Origin: Neobacillus vireti
GTDB taxonomy: Bacteria; Bacillota; Bacilli; Bacillales; Cytobacillaceae
Length of the DNA stretch: 64,000 nucleotides
Direction: 5' to 3'
Assembly (NCBI RefSeq): GCF_001026695.1
Contig: NZ_LDNB01000007.1
Coordinates: 375,556-439,555 of the forward strand
Below the pieces are notes generated by a model, which did no database searches, had not been told where the DNA came from, and saw only the letters and a list, made by a program, of their open reading frames with translations. The translations under genes were made by a program, and so were the position numbers. Below, in pieces: positions 36,442 to 46,261 of the stretch (position 1 is the first letter of the stretch; the number at the start of each line of letters is the position of its first letter).

Positions 36442-36837
36442 ATGAAATCATTTGTTGTTGGTTTTCATCAAGAAGATAATGTAGACAGCATGCAGATTCA
36501 AAAACTAAATCAAGAGGAATTTGAAAAGGCAACCGCAGGCGGAACAAGGCATTTATTTGAGCTCGACACAAATATAGGCTTCTTTGTCTTTTTCGATGCT
36601 GCAGACATTGATGGTGATCTCTCATATATGGTACTGCAATACGAAGAGGAAAGCGAAGAACCTGTTGCCTGCTACTCGTTCCAGTTGAAGGACTTTTACG
36701 AATTCATGGCACTTTTCTTAAATGATCTCGAATTTAATGAAGAAACTGACGAAGAGGAAGAAGAATACGGTCCAATTCATCACCTTGCACATCTATTGTT
36801 TCATATTGTTGAAGAGGGAAAGGATCTTGAGGTCTAA
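36442..36837 (+). CDS. Acidic cytosolic protein, unrecognised
   Basis: A 131-residue, very acidic protein (for example EETDEEEEEYG at about 101-111) with no signal or membrane helix. It has an alpha/beta look with FFVFFDAADID in the middle and a C-terminal helix HHLAHLLFHIVEEG. GAGGAGG precedes the ATG. I do not recognise a function. It is monocistronic, ending at a ten-pair hairpin (36875-36900). Confidence 0.7.
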   Translation: MKSFVVGFHQEDNVDSMQIQKLNQEEFEKATAGGTRHLFELDTNIGFFVFFDAADIDGDLSYMVLQYEEESEEPVACYSFQLKDFYEFMALFLNDLEFNEETDEEEEEYGPIHHLAHLLFHIVEEGKDLEV

Positions 36838-36874
36838 ATAGTGGGGAGCATAGCTGATTTTTCGTAGAAATGGG

Positions 36875-36904
36875 AAAGGACACCGAATTTGGCGTCCTTT
36901 TTCC
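36875..36904 (+). terminator. Terminator of the acidic protein gene
   Basis: AAAGGACxCC pairs with GGxGTCCTTT, followed by TT. Confidence 0.75.
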
Positions 36905-36936
36905 GCTTTTATAGGTGAAATTCTCCTCCAATGGTA

Positions 36937-37046
36937 GTTCAATGGGCGAATTTTAGCGCTTTATGGGCGAATATCCAGTTTCTATGGGCGAATTCCGCTG
37001 TTCAATGGGCGAATTTTGCCATTCAATGGGCGATTTCGTTTTCGCG
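36937..37046. repeat. 21-bp tandem array, ATGGGCGAAT family, downstream of second NERD gene
   Basis: Five ATGGGCGA cores start at 36942, 36963, 36984, 37005 and 37026, exactly 21 bases apart; the other 10-12 bases of each unit differ. Confidence 0.92.
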
Positions 37047-37072
37047 TAAATTTCAAGTAAATAATAGACACA

Positions 37073-38044
37073 CTAAGTGAAGTCCTTCGGAGTATATTTT
37101 CGGAATCTGTTATTTCCAAAACTTTGTAGGTCACAAGATAGCAATATTCTTTTTGCTACGTAACGTGATTTCAAATGCGCAAATTCCCGAAACTGCTGAT
37201 TGGTTATTGTCGAACCAAATAGCAGAAAGTAATCCTTCAATGCGTCCATATGCGCATCTTTTGAAAAAGTATCGCATGAAGGGCAGTACCAATTTTGATT
37301 TTTACGAATAAGTGTGTGGTTCTGGTTTGTAGGACAGAGGACACCCGTTAACAGGTCCGATCCTTGAATACCGTATTTTTTCAAAATATAGTTGGTCGGC
37401 ATGGTATTCATTTTCAATAGGAGGCGGCATAGCTTACGGAGGTCTTTGGCTGTAAGAAGCGGATTCGAATATTGTTTTTCCAAAAGCTCAATTTTGTTTA
37501 AGAGGACATCCGCCTTACAAACTCGCGGTTTCACTTTGTAGGCTTTGTTCCCGGTTACGACATAGGAAGCATACCCATTACTGATAACCACTAAATATTC
37601 AACAGGGACTGGAGGAAAATGATGTTTTGCCAGAAGCTTCTTTATGTACTTTTGATGTCTTTCTCCCTGAGCAATCGGATAGGGATATCCTTTTTCTTTA
37701 CCATTATGGAATTGAATAAACTGTTCATTTTCAGTATCAAAAATTAACTTTCCGGCAAAATGTTTTACATCTATCGCTAGAGCAAATTCTGAAGTTAAAA
37801 GAAGGGTGTCTATTTGGCAGTTATAGTCTCCATCAGGAAGGTTTAAATCATGGAGGATCATGTATTTCTCGTTCGGCAGCTCCCGGTAATAATAATCAAG
37901 CGATTTCTCCCCCTGGTAACCGGCTTGCCGCCTGCCAAGCTCCTCTAATATTAACTGGTATTTTTGGTGGCTCAATGGGAGCCGCCGTACTAGGGCTTCC
38001 AAAATAAGCATAACAAACGGTTTTGTTCTTCCCTTGATAATCAA
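37073..38044 (-). CDS. NERD-domain nuclease-like protein with degenerate zinc ribbon (second copy)
   Basis: A 323-residue paralogue of the 17518-18477 protein with identical motif positions: GYQGEKS 42-48, QID 77-79, IDVKH with D92 and K94. The zinc ribbon is partly lost: the first knuckle reads C237-P-T-N and the second CPSC (254-257). The wHTH-like tail is kept (TITNQQFREF, RYVAKRILL). TTG 38044 is chosen because AAAGGAG is eight bases upstream; ATG 38050 is too close to it. It is enclosed by two homologous 21-bp arrays between two terminators. Confidence 0.85.
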   Translation of the reverse strand: MIIKGRTKPFVMLILEALVRRLPLSHQKYQLILEELGRRQAGYQGEKSLDYYYRELPNEKYMILHDLNLPDGDYNCQIDTLLLTSEFALAIDVKHFAGKLIFDTENEQFIQFHNGKEKGYPYPIAQGERHQKYIKKLLAKHHFPPVPVEYLVVISNGYASYVVTGNKAYKVKPRVCKADVLLNKIELLEKQYSNPLLTAKDLRKLCRLLLKMNTMPTNYILKKYGIQGSDLLTGVLCPTNQNHTLIRKNQNWYCPSCDTFSKDAHMDALKDYFLLFGSTITNQQFREFAHLKSRYVAKRILLSCDLQSFGNNRFRKYTPKDFT

Positions 38045-38140
38045 ATTCATCACTCCTTTCAATTTAAAGATAAATTCTAATAAAGGAGTGAATTTCCTGC
38101 CGTATTTTATCGAAATTTGTTACGAAATTTCTAACATATT

Positions 38141-38250
38141 CTTCAATGGGCGAATTTTAGCACTCAATGGGCGAATATCTAGTTTCAATGGGCGGATTTT
38201 AACCTCCAATGGGCGAATTCCGCTGTTCTATGGGCGAATCGATAAACCAC
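38141..38250. repeat. 21-bp tandem array, ATGGGCGAAT family, upstream of second NERD gene
   Basis: Five ATGGGCG cores start at 38146, 38167, 38188, 38209 and 38230, exactly 21 bases apart, in the same orientation as the 36942 array. The variable parts of three units match that array in the same order. Confidence 0.92.
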
Positions 38251-38271
38251 CGCGATTTAAGCCAAACTAAA

Positions 38272-38299
38272 AAACAAGCACCCTTTAAGGTGCTTGTTT
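38272..38299 (-). terminator. Terminator of the 14-helix MFS gene
   Basis: AAACAAGCACC/GGTGCTTGTTT perfect stem with a U-run on the minus strand. Confidence 0.85.
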
Positions 38300-38301
38300 C
38301 A

Positions 38302-39813
38302 TCAGTTCTTTGCTGGCTGCTTATTCACTTCTACCCGGGATTTCCCCATGAAAAAGATTGTCACTGCTGCAAGTGCAATCGGAATCAACGCAACCATAAA
38401 GGTATGGGTAATTGAATCGGACATCGCATGAACAATTTTACTTAAAATAAAATCAGGTATCTCCGCACGCTTACTGGCTTGGAAAAGCTCACGTGGATCT
38501 CCCAGTTTAAAATTTCCTCCACCCTGCATGCCGGCAAATGCTGCTTTCAGTTTATCCTGAAATAAATTACCCTGAATTGTACCGAATATCGTTATGCCAA
38601 GTGTCATCCCAAACGAACGAAGGAACGAGTTGGTTGAGTTTGCGGTTCCGCGATACTGCGGCTCCAAATTATGAATTGAAGCAGTTGGAAGTAAAGAAAA
38701 GGAAAAACCTACCCCAAATCCAACAAGAATCATGTAAATGGTCAATAGATAGCGGGCAGTATCAACCGTCATACTGCCAAGGAAAAACATTCCTAACACG
38801 TAGGAAACTATTGAAATCAACATCAGGTTTCGGTACGAAGTTTTCGTTAAGAAGATCCCGCCAACAGAACTTCCTGCGACAGAGCCGAGCATCATTGGTG
38901 TCAAAATTAAGCCGGCATTTTTGGCGGTGCCGCCGTATACTCCTTGAACGAAAATCGGAATAAACACGGTTAAAATAATAAATGTACCACCATAAAGAAA
39001 AGCTAGGATTTGCGAAGTCGCAAACAGCCTTCTCTTAAACAGCCAAAGCGGTAAAATAGGTTCCTCCGCCTTCAACTCAGCAATGAAAAAAGCAACGAAA
39101 AAGACAAGGAAACTGGCAAATAAGCTAATGATTTGAATCGATTTCCAAGCATACTCTTTTCCGCCGAGCTCGAGGGCAAACATTAAGCTAACAACAGAAA
39201 TAACAAGTGTAATGGCCCCAATCCAGTCAATTTTTTGCCTAGAATGGCTTAATGATTCATGATAAAAACGACTGATTAAAATAAGTGAAATAATTCCAAG
39301 TGGAACATTTACATAGAAAATCCAATGCCAGCTAATATAATCCGTAATGTAGGCCCCCAGCAGCGGTCCTAATACGCTGGATGCCCCGAAAACCGCTCCA
39401 AGTAAGCCGGTCATCTTTCCGCGCTTTTCCGGCGGGAAAATATCAAACACAATCGTAAACGCGATTGGCATAAGAGCACCGCCGCCAATCCCCTGAATCG
39501 CCCGGTAAATACTTAATTGAATAATACTTTGGGCAATGCCGCATAAAGCAGAGCCAACGAGGAACACGATTAATCCAAAGATAAAAAAGCGTTTTCGACC
39601 GTACATATCTGAGAGTTTACCGAAAATCGGCATCCCCGCCATAACGGCGACCATATAAGCTGATGTCACCCAGATAAATTTGTCAAAGCCGCCAAGGTCG
39701 GAAACGATGGTTCCCATCGCCGTCGCAACAATCGTGTTATCCATGGCCGACATTAAAATCGCCAAGAGGATACCGGCAACCACGAGCTTAAGATTACTGT
39801 CTTTTTTGATCAT
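38302..39813 (-). CDS. DHA2-family multidrug MFS transporter (EmrB/QacA type)
   Basis: A 503-residue transporter with about 14 membrane helices. LMSAMDNTIVATAM carries the family motif (LDxTIVNVALP-like), GKLSDMYGRKRF is motif A and GIGGGALMPI is part of motif C. It probably exports drugs or other hydrophobic cations by proton antiport. AAGGAGACA before ATG 39813 decides the start over an upstream extension. Confidence 0.9.
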   Translation of the reverse strand: MIKKDSNLKLVVAGILLAILMSAMDNTIVATAMGTIVSDLGGFDKFIWVTSAYMVAVMAGMPIFGKLSDMYGRKRFFIFGLIVFLVGSALCGIAQSIIQLSIYRAIQGIGGGALMPIAFTIVFDIFPPEKRGKMTGLLGAVFGASSVLGPLLGAYITDYISWHWIFYVNVPLGIISLILISRFYHESLSHSRQKIDWIGAITLVISVVSLMFALELGGKEYAWKSIQIISLFASFLVFFVAFFIAELKAEEPILPLWLFKRRLFATSQILAFLYGGTFIILTVFIPIFVQGVYGGTAKNAGLILTPMMLGSVAGSSVGGIFLTKTSYRNLMLISIVSYVLGMFFLGSMTVDTARYLLTIYMILVGFGVGFSFSLLPTASIHNLEPQYRGTANSTNSFLRSFGMTLGITIFGTIQGNLFQDKLKAAFAGMQGGGNFKLGDPRELFQASKRAEIPDFILSKIVHAMSDSITHTFMVALIPIALAAVTIFFMGKSRVEVNKQPAKN

Positions 39814-39943
39814 AAATTGTCTCCTTAGTAGATCATGTAATGTTAGTACTGGAAAAAATAAGTCCAATAATCCTCGCTTACATTTTCAAAAAATGGTAAT
39901 AAAGATAATGCAATTTTAAAAGGAAGGAGTAACCTTGTCAACG

Positions 39944-39976
39944 AAAAAAAAAGAGACCCTCTTTGAGTCTCCTTCA
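39944..39976 (-). terminator. Terminator of the small FAD protein gene
   Basis: On the minus strand GAGAC...GTCTC closes a short loop and is followed by T8. Confidence 0.75.
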
Positions 39977-39990
39977 ATGATATTCAATTA

Positions 39991-40554
39991 TCATTTTTTC
40001 AATATATCGTGGTCAACATATCGTTCGCCGTTTAGCTCGCTAATTAGATTGATGGCAACCTTTGCACCATCTCCGGCTGTAATAATTGTGTGCATGCTAA
40101 CACCGGCGATGGTTCCGGCAGCCCAGATGCCATCAATATTTGTCTTTCCAGCCGCATCGACATCAAGAATCGTTTTAATTCTTGGTTCAGTACCAGGCTT
40201 AGTTGTTAAGCCGATTTTTTCAGCAAGGTCAGCCATCATCCCAGTTGCCATAATGACATGACTAGCTTCAAATTCCGATTGATCAGTTTCTACTTTAAAA
40301 CCGTTGTCTGATTTACTTACGTTCGTAACAGTAGCTGTTACTATTTCTGCACCAAATTTGCGTGCTTGTTGTTTACCCGTTTCCACAAGGTCTTGGCCAG
40401 TGATTTCTGCAACACCATAATGATTTTCAATCCAAGCTCTTTTGGTAACGCTTTTACCATTATCAATAACTAATGTTTTCTTACCAGCTTTCGCTGTAAA
40501 TAACGCTGCACTTGCTCCAGTAGGTCCAGCTCCTATGATTACAACATCATACAT
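39991..40554 (-). CDS. Single-domain FAD oxidoreductase of the thioredoxin-reductase superfamily
   Basis: A 187-residue protein. The FAD motif GAGPTGASAA is at the N-terminus and WAAGTIAG, the second FAD-binding block, near the C-terminus. The NADPH-binding insert of thioredoxin reductases, with its CxxC, is missing, so this is about half the usual length. It may need a separate partner for electrons. GGGAGG seven bases before ATG 40554 decides the start. Confidence 0.8.
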   Translation of the reverse strand: MYDVVIIGAGPTGASAALFTAKAGKKTLVIDNGKSVTKRAWIENHYGVAEITGQDLVETGKQQARKFGAEIVTATVTNVSKSDNGFKVETDQSEFEASHVIMATGMMADLAEKIGLTTKPGTEPRIKTILDVDAAGKTNIDGIWAAGTIAGVSMHTIITAGDGAKVAINLISELNGERYVDHDILKK

Positions 40555-40631
40555 TTCAAAACCTCCCAAATTTTCAGTTAACAGTATTATCCTAACGCAA
40601 CAAATAAGCTATGTAAAATAAACTGCTCGTT

Positions 40632-40856
40632 TTAAGATATTGGGAAAACGAAATGGTTTAGAAATAAAAAAGAACCATCGTATCCGTCTTGGGATTGATG
40701 GTTCTTGTGTTTAAATTGGTATAAGTGGTCTTTTTTCGTCTTAGTTGTTCTCGTGCGCATGTCTGAAAAAACAAATGCACTTCGCTTTACTTCCGGATTC
40801 ATTTTTCCTTCGCGCGTAAGTCTTTCTCTGAACTTTTTGGCTTTAGATTTCGCCAT
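40632..40856 (-). CDS. Small basic protein with an internal terminator-like hairpin
   Basis: A 74-residue protein, basic in the first two thirds (MAKSKAKKFRERLTREGK, RTRTTKTKKDHLYQFKHK), which suggests nucleic-acid or ribosome contact. GGAGGAGTG precedes ATG 40856. The last codons contain a perfect 10-bp stem (40670-40706) with a following U-run, so transcription may stop before the stop codon at 40632. Family not recognised with certainty. Confidence 0.65.
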   Translation of the reverse strand: MAKSKAKKFRERLTREGKMNPEVKRSAFVFSDMRTRTTKTKKDHLYQFKHKNHQSQDGYDGSFLFLNHFVFPIS

Positions 40857-40925
40857 AAAAATCACTCCTCCATGTTGGTTGCAATCCATTATATAACATT
40901 TGGAGGAGGTTTGTTTAGTTAATTT

Positions 40926-42140
40926 TTAAATTTCCTGTACTTTCGATGATTGTTGAGTTTCTAATTTTGCTGAAGTGTTTTTCTTTTTCGTATGAAGGAA
41001 GTAAAAGAGAACCACTCCAATCAGGACATAGAACGAACAATAGAAATATAAAGAACTATATTCCATTTTCGCGGCAATCACGCCCACTAAAAACGATCCC
41101 AAAGCAATCCCTGTATCATAGATGGATAAAAAGGTAGCTGTCGCTAAACCCCTTTTTCGAGGTTCAGCATTTTGAATCGCAATCGTTTGGAAGGTTGGAA
41201 ATAGAGTACCCCAGCCCAATCCAATCAAACCGGCAGACAGTAGAAATGTCACCGCACCGCCGCTTTGGCTTAAGATAAACATCCCAATTGCAAAAAGCAC
41301 CAGGCATGGATAGGAAATCACGTTTGGACCAAACTGATCGAGCCATTTGCCGGTAAACGGTCTGGAAAGTAACAGTACAATCGCATAAACTACGAAGAAT
41401 AGACTTGAAACACTTGCCAAGTGAATTTCATTTGCATAGATCGAAACAAATGAAAGCAGGGCAGAATAGACGATAGCCAGGAAGCCGCCCACAACTGCAA
41501 TCGGAACAGCAGAGGCTTCAAAAAGGCTTCGGAATGAGAAGGATGAAAGGACTTCTATCTGATTTGGCTGTTCCGTTTTCGTTAGCTTGACACTTAGACC
41601 AGTAATCAAGGAACCAACCGCGACAATAACACTTAGGATAAATAATACTTTTGCTCCCCACTGCTGAATAGCCAACAATCCGACAAATGGCCCCATAACC
41701 ATCGCCATATTGGTCGACATGACAAAGTAGCCCATTCCTTCCCCACGGCGCGAAGCGGGAATGAGATCAGCGACAATCGTACCTACCGCTGTTGTCGCCA
41801 TCCCAAACCCAATCCCGTGTAGTAGACGAACAACGAGAAAACCGGTAATTGATTTTGGGAAAAAGTAAAAGAGTGAAGCAGCAGCGAAAATAATCAACGC
41901 TGTTAATAGTACCTTTTTATTCCCTGCCCGCTCCATCCATTGTCCAGCAAGCGGGCGTGAAATGATGGCAGAAAGCAAAAATACTGTTGTCATTAGCCCT
42001 GCTTGTGACGCACTGCTATGTAATTCATCCAGCGCATAGGAGGGAAGTGTGACAAGCAAAATATAAAAAGTCAAAAATAGAAAAAAGTTACTTAAAGAAA
42101 CACTGATAAAATCCTTTGTCCAAAGTTTAGGTTTATTCAT
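40926..42140 (-). CDS. MFS transporter (12-helix, drug-type)
   Basis: A 404-residue transporter with 12 membrane helices. Motif A-like residues are seen in RPLAGQWMERAGNKKV, and HGIGFGMATTAVGTIVADLIP marks helix 4-5 of the YwoG/YfkL-like group. AAAAGGAG eight bases before ATG 42140 decides the start. It lies 15 bases after the stop of the MarR gene and is co-transcribed with it, so it is probably derepressed by the MarR ligand, which it may export. Confidence 0.85.
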   Translation of the reverse strand: MNKPKLWTKDFISVSLSNFFLFLTFYILLVTLPSYALDELHSSASQAGLMTTVFLLSAIISRPLAGQWMERAGNKKVLLTALIIFAAASLFYFFPKSITGFLVVRLLHGIGFGMATTAVGTIVADLIPASRRGEGMGYFVMSTNMAMVMGPFVGLLAIQQWGAKVLFILSVIVAVGSLITGLSVKLTKTEQPNQIEVLSSFSFRSLFEASAVPIAVVGGFLAIVYSALLSFVSIYANEIHLASVSSLFFVVYAIVLLLSRPFTGKWLDQFGPNVISYPCLVLFAIGMFILSQSGGAVTFLLSAGLIGLGWGTLFPTFQTIAIQNAEPRKRGLATATFLSIYDTGIALGSFLVGVIAAKMEYSSLYFYCSFYVLIGVVLFYFLHTKKKNTSAKLETQQSSKVQEI

Positions 42141-42155
42141 TAGATGCACTCCTTT

Positions 42156-42569
42156 TTATAGAAGCTGGTGCAACCAGCTTTTTTGTAATTTGGAAAGCTC
42201 CTCCTGTGATGCTAATGGGAAATGTTTAAGTAATTCCTGGTTGATTTCATTCACAGCATTTTCCCATTCTGGATAAAGCTTTAAAGCTTCTTGAGTTAAT
42301 TGAACATGTTTCTCGCGCTTATCTAGGCCTGGAACTTGTTTTACATATCCTTGTTTGACAAGCCGCTGGATGGTACGGGTCATTGGCGGTGCTTCGACAA
42401 AAAGGTAATCACAAAGTTCCTTTTGGGTAAGTGAGCCCTTATTATTTAGAACAAAGATAACGGCCCACTGGGCATTAAATAATCCAAATGGTTTCAAGGC
42501 TTCATTGAGTTTATTGGTAAGCTGTCGTGAAAGTTGGTGCAGCGTATGGAATAATTCGTGGCTATTCAT
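42156..42569 (-). CDS. MarR-family transcriptional regulator
   Basis: A 137-residue winged-helix repressor. The HTH lies at about residues 45-75 (SLTQKELCDYLFVEAPPMTR) and the wing carries GYVKQVPGLDKREK with the conserved DxRxK-type end. It is the first gene of an operon with an MFS exporter. A perfect TTACCTAGGTAA palindrome abuts its own -10 element, so autorepression is very likely. Confidence 0.9.
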   Translation of the reverse strand: MNSHELFHTLHQLSRQLTNKLNEALKPFGLFNAQWAVIFVLNNKGSLTQKELCDYLFVEAPPMTRTIQRLVKQGYVKQVPGLDKREKHVQLTQEALKLYPEWENAVNEINQELLKHFPLASQEELSKLQKSWLHQLL

Positions 42570-42603
42570 TAGGGATTGATTTCACTCCAAATATACAAAT
42601 TAA

Positions 42604-42615
42604 TTACCTAGGTAA
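42604..42615. promoter_or_regulatory. MarR-type operator
   Basis: Perfect 12-bp palindrome TTACCTAGGTAA touching the -10 box of the marR-MFS promoter; typical of Bacillus MarR operators. Confidence 0.75.
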
Positions 42616-42643
42616 CTATATTCCTTTTTATATTAATTGTCAA
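42615..42643 (-). promoter_or_regulatory. SigA promoter of the marR-MFS operon
   Basis: Minus strand TTGACA and TATAGT separated by exactly 17 bases; the operator begins at the last -10 base. Confidence 0.85.
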
Positions 42644-42684
42644 GGAATGTTCACGATAAGGAGTCTAGTTGAATGGTTTTTGCT

Positions 42685-42753
42685 GGAAGAATCAGTTTGG
42701 GCGGAATCATTACGAAGTTTGGCGGAATCCGTGCTCAAGTTACGGAAAGCCCC
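42685..42753. repeat. Short imperfect 21-bp repeat, TTTGGCGGAATC family
   Basis: GGAATC/GGAAAG cores at 42703, 42724 and 42744 (21 and 20 apart), with a looser copy at 42685. It resembles the other 21-bp arrays in period and partly in core. Confidence 0.5.
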
Positions 42754-42766
42754 AAAATAGACCAAA

Positions 42767-42799
42767 AATTCCGCGGAGTACATGCTAACTCCGCGGAAT
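42767..42799 (-). terminator. Terminator of the met operon
   Basis: AATTCCGCGGAG/CTCCGCGGAATT, 12 perfect pairs, with a U-run on the minus strand. Confidence 0.88.
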
Positions 42800-42811
42800 T
42801 ACTTCAAAATC

Positions 42812-45800
42812 TTATCTCAACACATTAAAATACCTTGCTTCCGGATGGGCAAACACCATTGCCGAAACAGACGCTTCCGGTTCCATCATACAACCGTCAG
42901 TTAACTGTACACCGATATCTTCTGGCTGAAGCAACTTGAACAGTTTCTTTTGATCCTCTAAATCCGGACAAGCCGGATAGCCAAACGAAAATCGCTGGCC
43001 TTGATAATGAGCGGCAAAGCGGTCCTGCATCGTAAAATCAAGCGGGTCAGGGAATCCCCAGCGGTCGCGCATTTGCCGGTGAATTAACTCGGCAAAACCT
43101 TCTGCTGTTTCCAAAGCCAAGGACTGAAGTGCGTGACATTCAAGGAACCGTCCGACTGCCTTCAATTGGTCAGCTTTTTCACGAATTCCTCTCCCGGCTG
43201 TCACGTTGAAAAAGCCAACATAATCGATAACGCCGCTGTCAACCGATTTTACAAAGTCAGCTAAACAAAGATGCGGCGCAGATTCCTGACGCGGGAAATC
43301 AAATGTTTCAATAATAATGGCCGGATTTTCTGGGTCATAAATAATTACCTTGTTCCCATCCGATTGTGCTGGGAAAAATCGATAAACAGCCGCCGGAGTA
43401 ATCCAGTTGTTCGAACTGGCATCTACAAGTAATTGATCAACCACTTCTTTTACCTTTAACGCCTTTTCGTTCTTCTCAGCAATCAATTTCGCAATTTTCC
43501 CCTTAACGCCCAGATGGTGCCCAAGCAGCATCTGCATATTAATGTAAGGTTCAATATGGGACAGCGAATACGATTTTAGAATATGTCTTTTCGTATCCAT
43601 GGGCGTAAAGACCGGTACTTCGGTTGAGACGGAAGGCTTTACTTTCACAGCCACAGACACAGCTGACCGGCTTGGCAAATCAATCGGAACAGGTATTGCA
43701 GCCAGCTTTTCTTGTTTTTCATCAAGCAGCTTTTGGTGTTCCTCGGGTGACTGCAGCTGGTTGGCAAGCGCCAGTCCTGTCATCGCATCCTTCGCATAAA
43801 GAACGAGCCCTTCGTATTCTTTGGCGATTTTTGTATCTGTGAATTTTCGGGACAGGGCAGCACCGCCGACTAAAATTGGCAATGAGATTCCTGCTTCTTT
43901 CATATCCTGGGCGGTTAACACCATCTGCTGCGCCGATTTCACCAGCAGACCAGATAACCCGACAAAATCAGGTTTTTCCTCACGGATGGCTTGAACCAGC
44001 TCGGTAGGCGTAACCTTAATTCCTAAATCATGAACATCGTAGCCATTATTGCTAAGAATAATGTCAACTAAGTTTTTCCCGATATCATGAACATCGCCTT
44101 TGACGGTTGCTAAAATGACTTTTCCCTTAGAAGCGGAGACATCGCCTTTCTCCATATGCGGCTCTAAATGAGATACTGCCGCTTTCATTACCTCAGCACT
44201 TTGCAATACTTCAGCAACAATTAATTGGTTATCATTAAAAAGACGGCCGACTTCCTTCATTCCATTCATTAACGGGCCGTTAATAATATCTAGCGGGGCA
44301 GGATAGCTTTCAAGGGCCAGGTTTAAATCTGTCAGCAAGCCTTCTTTCGTACCTTCGACCACATAATAGGCTAGGCGCTCTTCTAAGCTCATATCCGGAA
44401 CCGTTACCTTTGATTCCTTCTTTTTGCCCCGATAAAATTCAGTAAAGGTCGCGAGCGTTTCATCCGTCGTATCAAACAGCAGTGAATCCGCCAATTGGAC
44501 TTCTTCCTTGGAAATCGAAGCAAACCGCTCCAGTTTTTCCGTATTTACTATCGCATAATCTAGTCCAGCCAAAGTGCAATGGTAGAGATACACGGAGTTG
44601 AGAATTTCTCTGCCAACAGGCGGAAGCCCAAAGGATACATTACTAACACCGAGAATCGTCTGTACGCCCGGAAGCTGCTCTTTGATTAACCTGATTCCTT
44701 CAACTGTCGCTTTGGCAGAGCCGATATATTGGGCATCACCCGTGCCAACTGGAAAAACAAGCGGATCAAAAATTAAATCCTGTGGTTTAAGGCCGTATTT
44801 ATTCACTAATAGGTCATGGGAACGTTTAGCAATTGCCAGTTTCCGCTCGGCCGTAACGCCCATTCCTTCTTCATCAATGGTCCCGACAACAACCGCAGCA
44901 CCAAAGCGGTGAATCAATGGTACAACCGCTTCAAATCGTTCCTCCCCGTCTTCAAGGTTAATCGAATTGATAATTGCCTTTCCCTGCGAATATTTTAGTG
45001 CCCGTTCAATGACTTTTTCATCTGTTGAATCAATCACCAAGGGAACCTTAATTTTTTTAACCACTTCTTTGATGAAATTTTCCATATCAACGATTTCCTC
45101 ACGGTCCGGATCCGCGAGGCAAAGGTCAATCACATGCGCTCCGCCTTTCACCTGTGCCCGGGCAATTTCCGCTGCTTCTTCAAATTTCCCCTCCGTGATT
45201 AACCGTTTGAATTTGCGCGAACCAATCACATTCGTCCGTTCCCCAACCAAAATTGGCCGTAGTGTCGGGTCATCATAAACGAATGGTTCAATACCGGAAA
45301 CCATATGAACACTGGATTGCAGCACTTCCCTCGGCTGATAATTCTTCATCGCCTCAGCAATCGCCCGAATATGGTCAGGCGTTGTCCCGCAGCAGCCGCC
45401 AACAATATTCAGCCAGCCATGGGCGGCAAAGTCAGACAGCTTTTTTGCCAGTGTTTCCGGTGTTTCATGATAGTGGCCTTCTTCATCTGGCAATCCGGCA
45501 TTCGGATAACAGCTGACTGCAACAGAGGCAAGACCTGAAAGTGACCGGACATGATCCTGCATAAATTCAGGACCAGTTGCGCAATTCAAGCCTACAGCAA
45601 CAGGATTCATATGCTCAACCGAAATATAAAATGATTCAATCGTTTGTCCCGCAAGTGTCGTCCCCATTGGCTCGATGGTTCCCGAAATAAACAGCGGCAA
45701 TGTTTTGCCTGTTTTTTCAAAAGCCCTTTGCATCCCGACAAAGCCCGCTTTCACATTTAGCATGTCTTGGCTCGTTTCAAGCAGCAGTAAATCGACTCCG

Positions 45801-46261
45801 CCGTCAATTAATCCGATTGCCTGTTCCTCGTAAGCAGCCGCAAGGGCATCAAATGTTGTACCACCAGTAACACTTAAGGTTTTTGTCGTCGGACCCATTG
45901 ATCCTGCCACATAGCGGGGCCAAACATCGGTGGAAATCTTCACTGCTTCTTTGACAGCAATCATTGCGGCAATTTTATTAATCTCATAAGCTTTAAATCC
46001 CAGCTCATAGTCATCAAGGACAATGCTTGTTGCCCCGAACGTATTCGTCTCAATAATATCGGCGCCGGCTTCAAGGTATTCGCGATGAATTCCGGCAATA
46101 ACTGATGGGGCGGTTAAATTTAAGTGCTCATTACAGCCTTCATACTGTTCTCCGCCAAAATCCGAAGCGCTAAGATTGGCCTGTTGAATCATTGTTCCCA
46201 TAGCCCCGTCCATGACGAGAATGCGTTTTTTTAGCTGCTCATTAAATGGTGTTTTCGGCAT
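42812..46261 (-). CDS. metH: Cobalamin-dependent methionine synthase
   Basis: A full-length MetH of 1149 residues, the last gene of the SAM-riboswitch operon. Domains in order: homocysteine-binding barrel with the zinc motif GGCCGTT (about residue 290), pterin-binding barrel from about 330, cobalamin cap and B12 domain with the ligand motif DVHDIGKN, and the SAM-dependent reactivation domain to the C-terminus. It transfers methyl from 5-methyl-THF to homocysteine. Its start overlaps the end of yitJ by 20 bases; GAGGGGGAA precedes it. Confidence 0.96.
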   Translation of the reverse strand: MPKTPFNEQLKKRILVMDGAMGTMIQQANLSASDFGGEQYEGCNEHLNLTAPSVIAGIHREYLEAGADIIETNTFGATSIVLDDYELGFKAYEINKIAAMIAVKEAVKISTDVWPRYVAGSMGPTTKTLSVTGGTTFDALAAAYEEQAIGLIDGGVDLLLLETSQDMLNVKAGFVGMQRAFEKTGKTLPLFISGTIEPMGTTLAGQTIESFYISVEHMNPVAVGLNCATGPEFMQDHVRSLSGLASVAVSCYPNAGLPDEEGHYHETPETLAKKLSDFAAHGWLNIVGGCCGTTPDHIRAIAEAMKNYQPREVLQSSVHMVSGIEPFVYDDPTLRPILVGERTNVIGSRKFKRLITEGKFEEAAEIARAQVKGGAHVIDLCLADPDREEIVDMENFIKEVVKKIKVPLVIDSTDEKVIERALKYSQGKAIINSINLEDGEERFEAVVPLIHRFGAAVVVGTIDEEGMGVTAERKLAIAKRSHDLLVNKYGLKPQDLIFDPLVFPVGTGDAQYIGSAKATVEGIRLIKEQLPGVQTILGVSNVSFGLPPVGREILNSVYLYHCTLAGLDYAIVNTEKLERFASISKEEVQLADSLLFDTTDETLATFTEFYRGKKKESKVTVPDMSLEERLAYYVVEGTKEGLLTDLNLALESYPAPLDIINGPLMNGMKEVGRLFNDNQLIVAEVLQSAEVMKAAVSHLEPHMEKGDVSASKGKVILATVKGDVHDIGKNLVDIILSNNGYDVHDLGIKVTPTELVQAIREEKPDFVGLSGLLVKSAQQMVLTAQDMKEAGISLPILVGGAALSRKFTDTKIAKEYEGLVLYAKDAMTGLALANQLQSPEEHQKLLDEKQEKLAAIPVPIDLPSRSAVSVAVKVKPSVSTEVPVFTPMDTKRHILKSYSLSHIEPYINMQMLLGHHLGVKGKIAKLIAEKNEKALKVKEVVDQLLVDASSNNWITPAAVYRFFPAQSDGNKVIIYDPENPAIIIETFDFPRQESAPHLCLADFVKSVDSGVIDYVGFFNVTAGRGIREKADQLKAVGRFLECHALQSLALETAEGFAELIHRQMRDRWGFPDPLDFTMQDRFAAHYQGQRFSFGYPACPDLEDQKKLFKLLQPEDIGVQLTDGCMMEPEASVSAMVFAHPEARYFNVLR

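Noticed and set aside
38034..38270. Plus-strand frame through the 21-bp array with NGRI heptads
   Set aside because: No ribosome binding site, overlaps the NERD start region, and the pattern is fully explained by the 21-bp DNA repeat.
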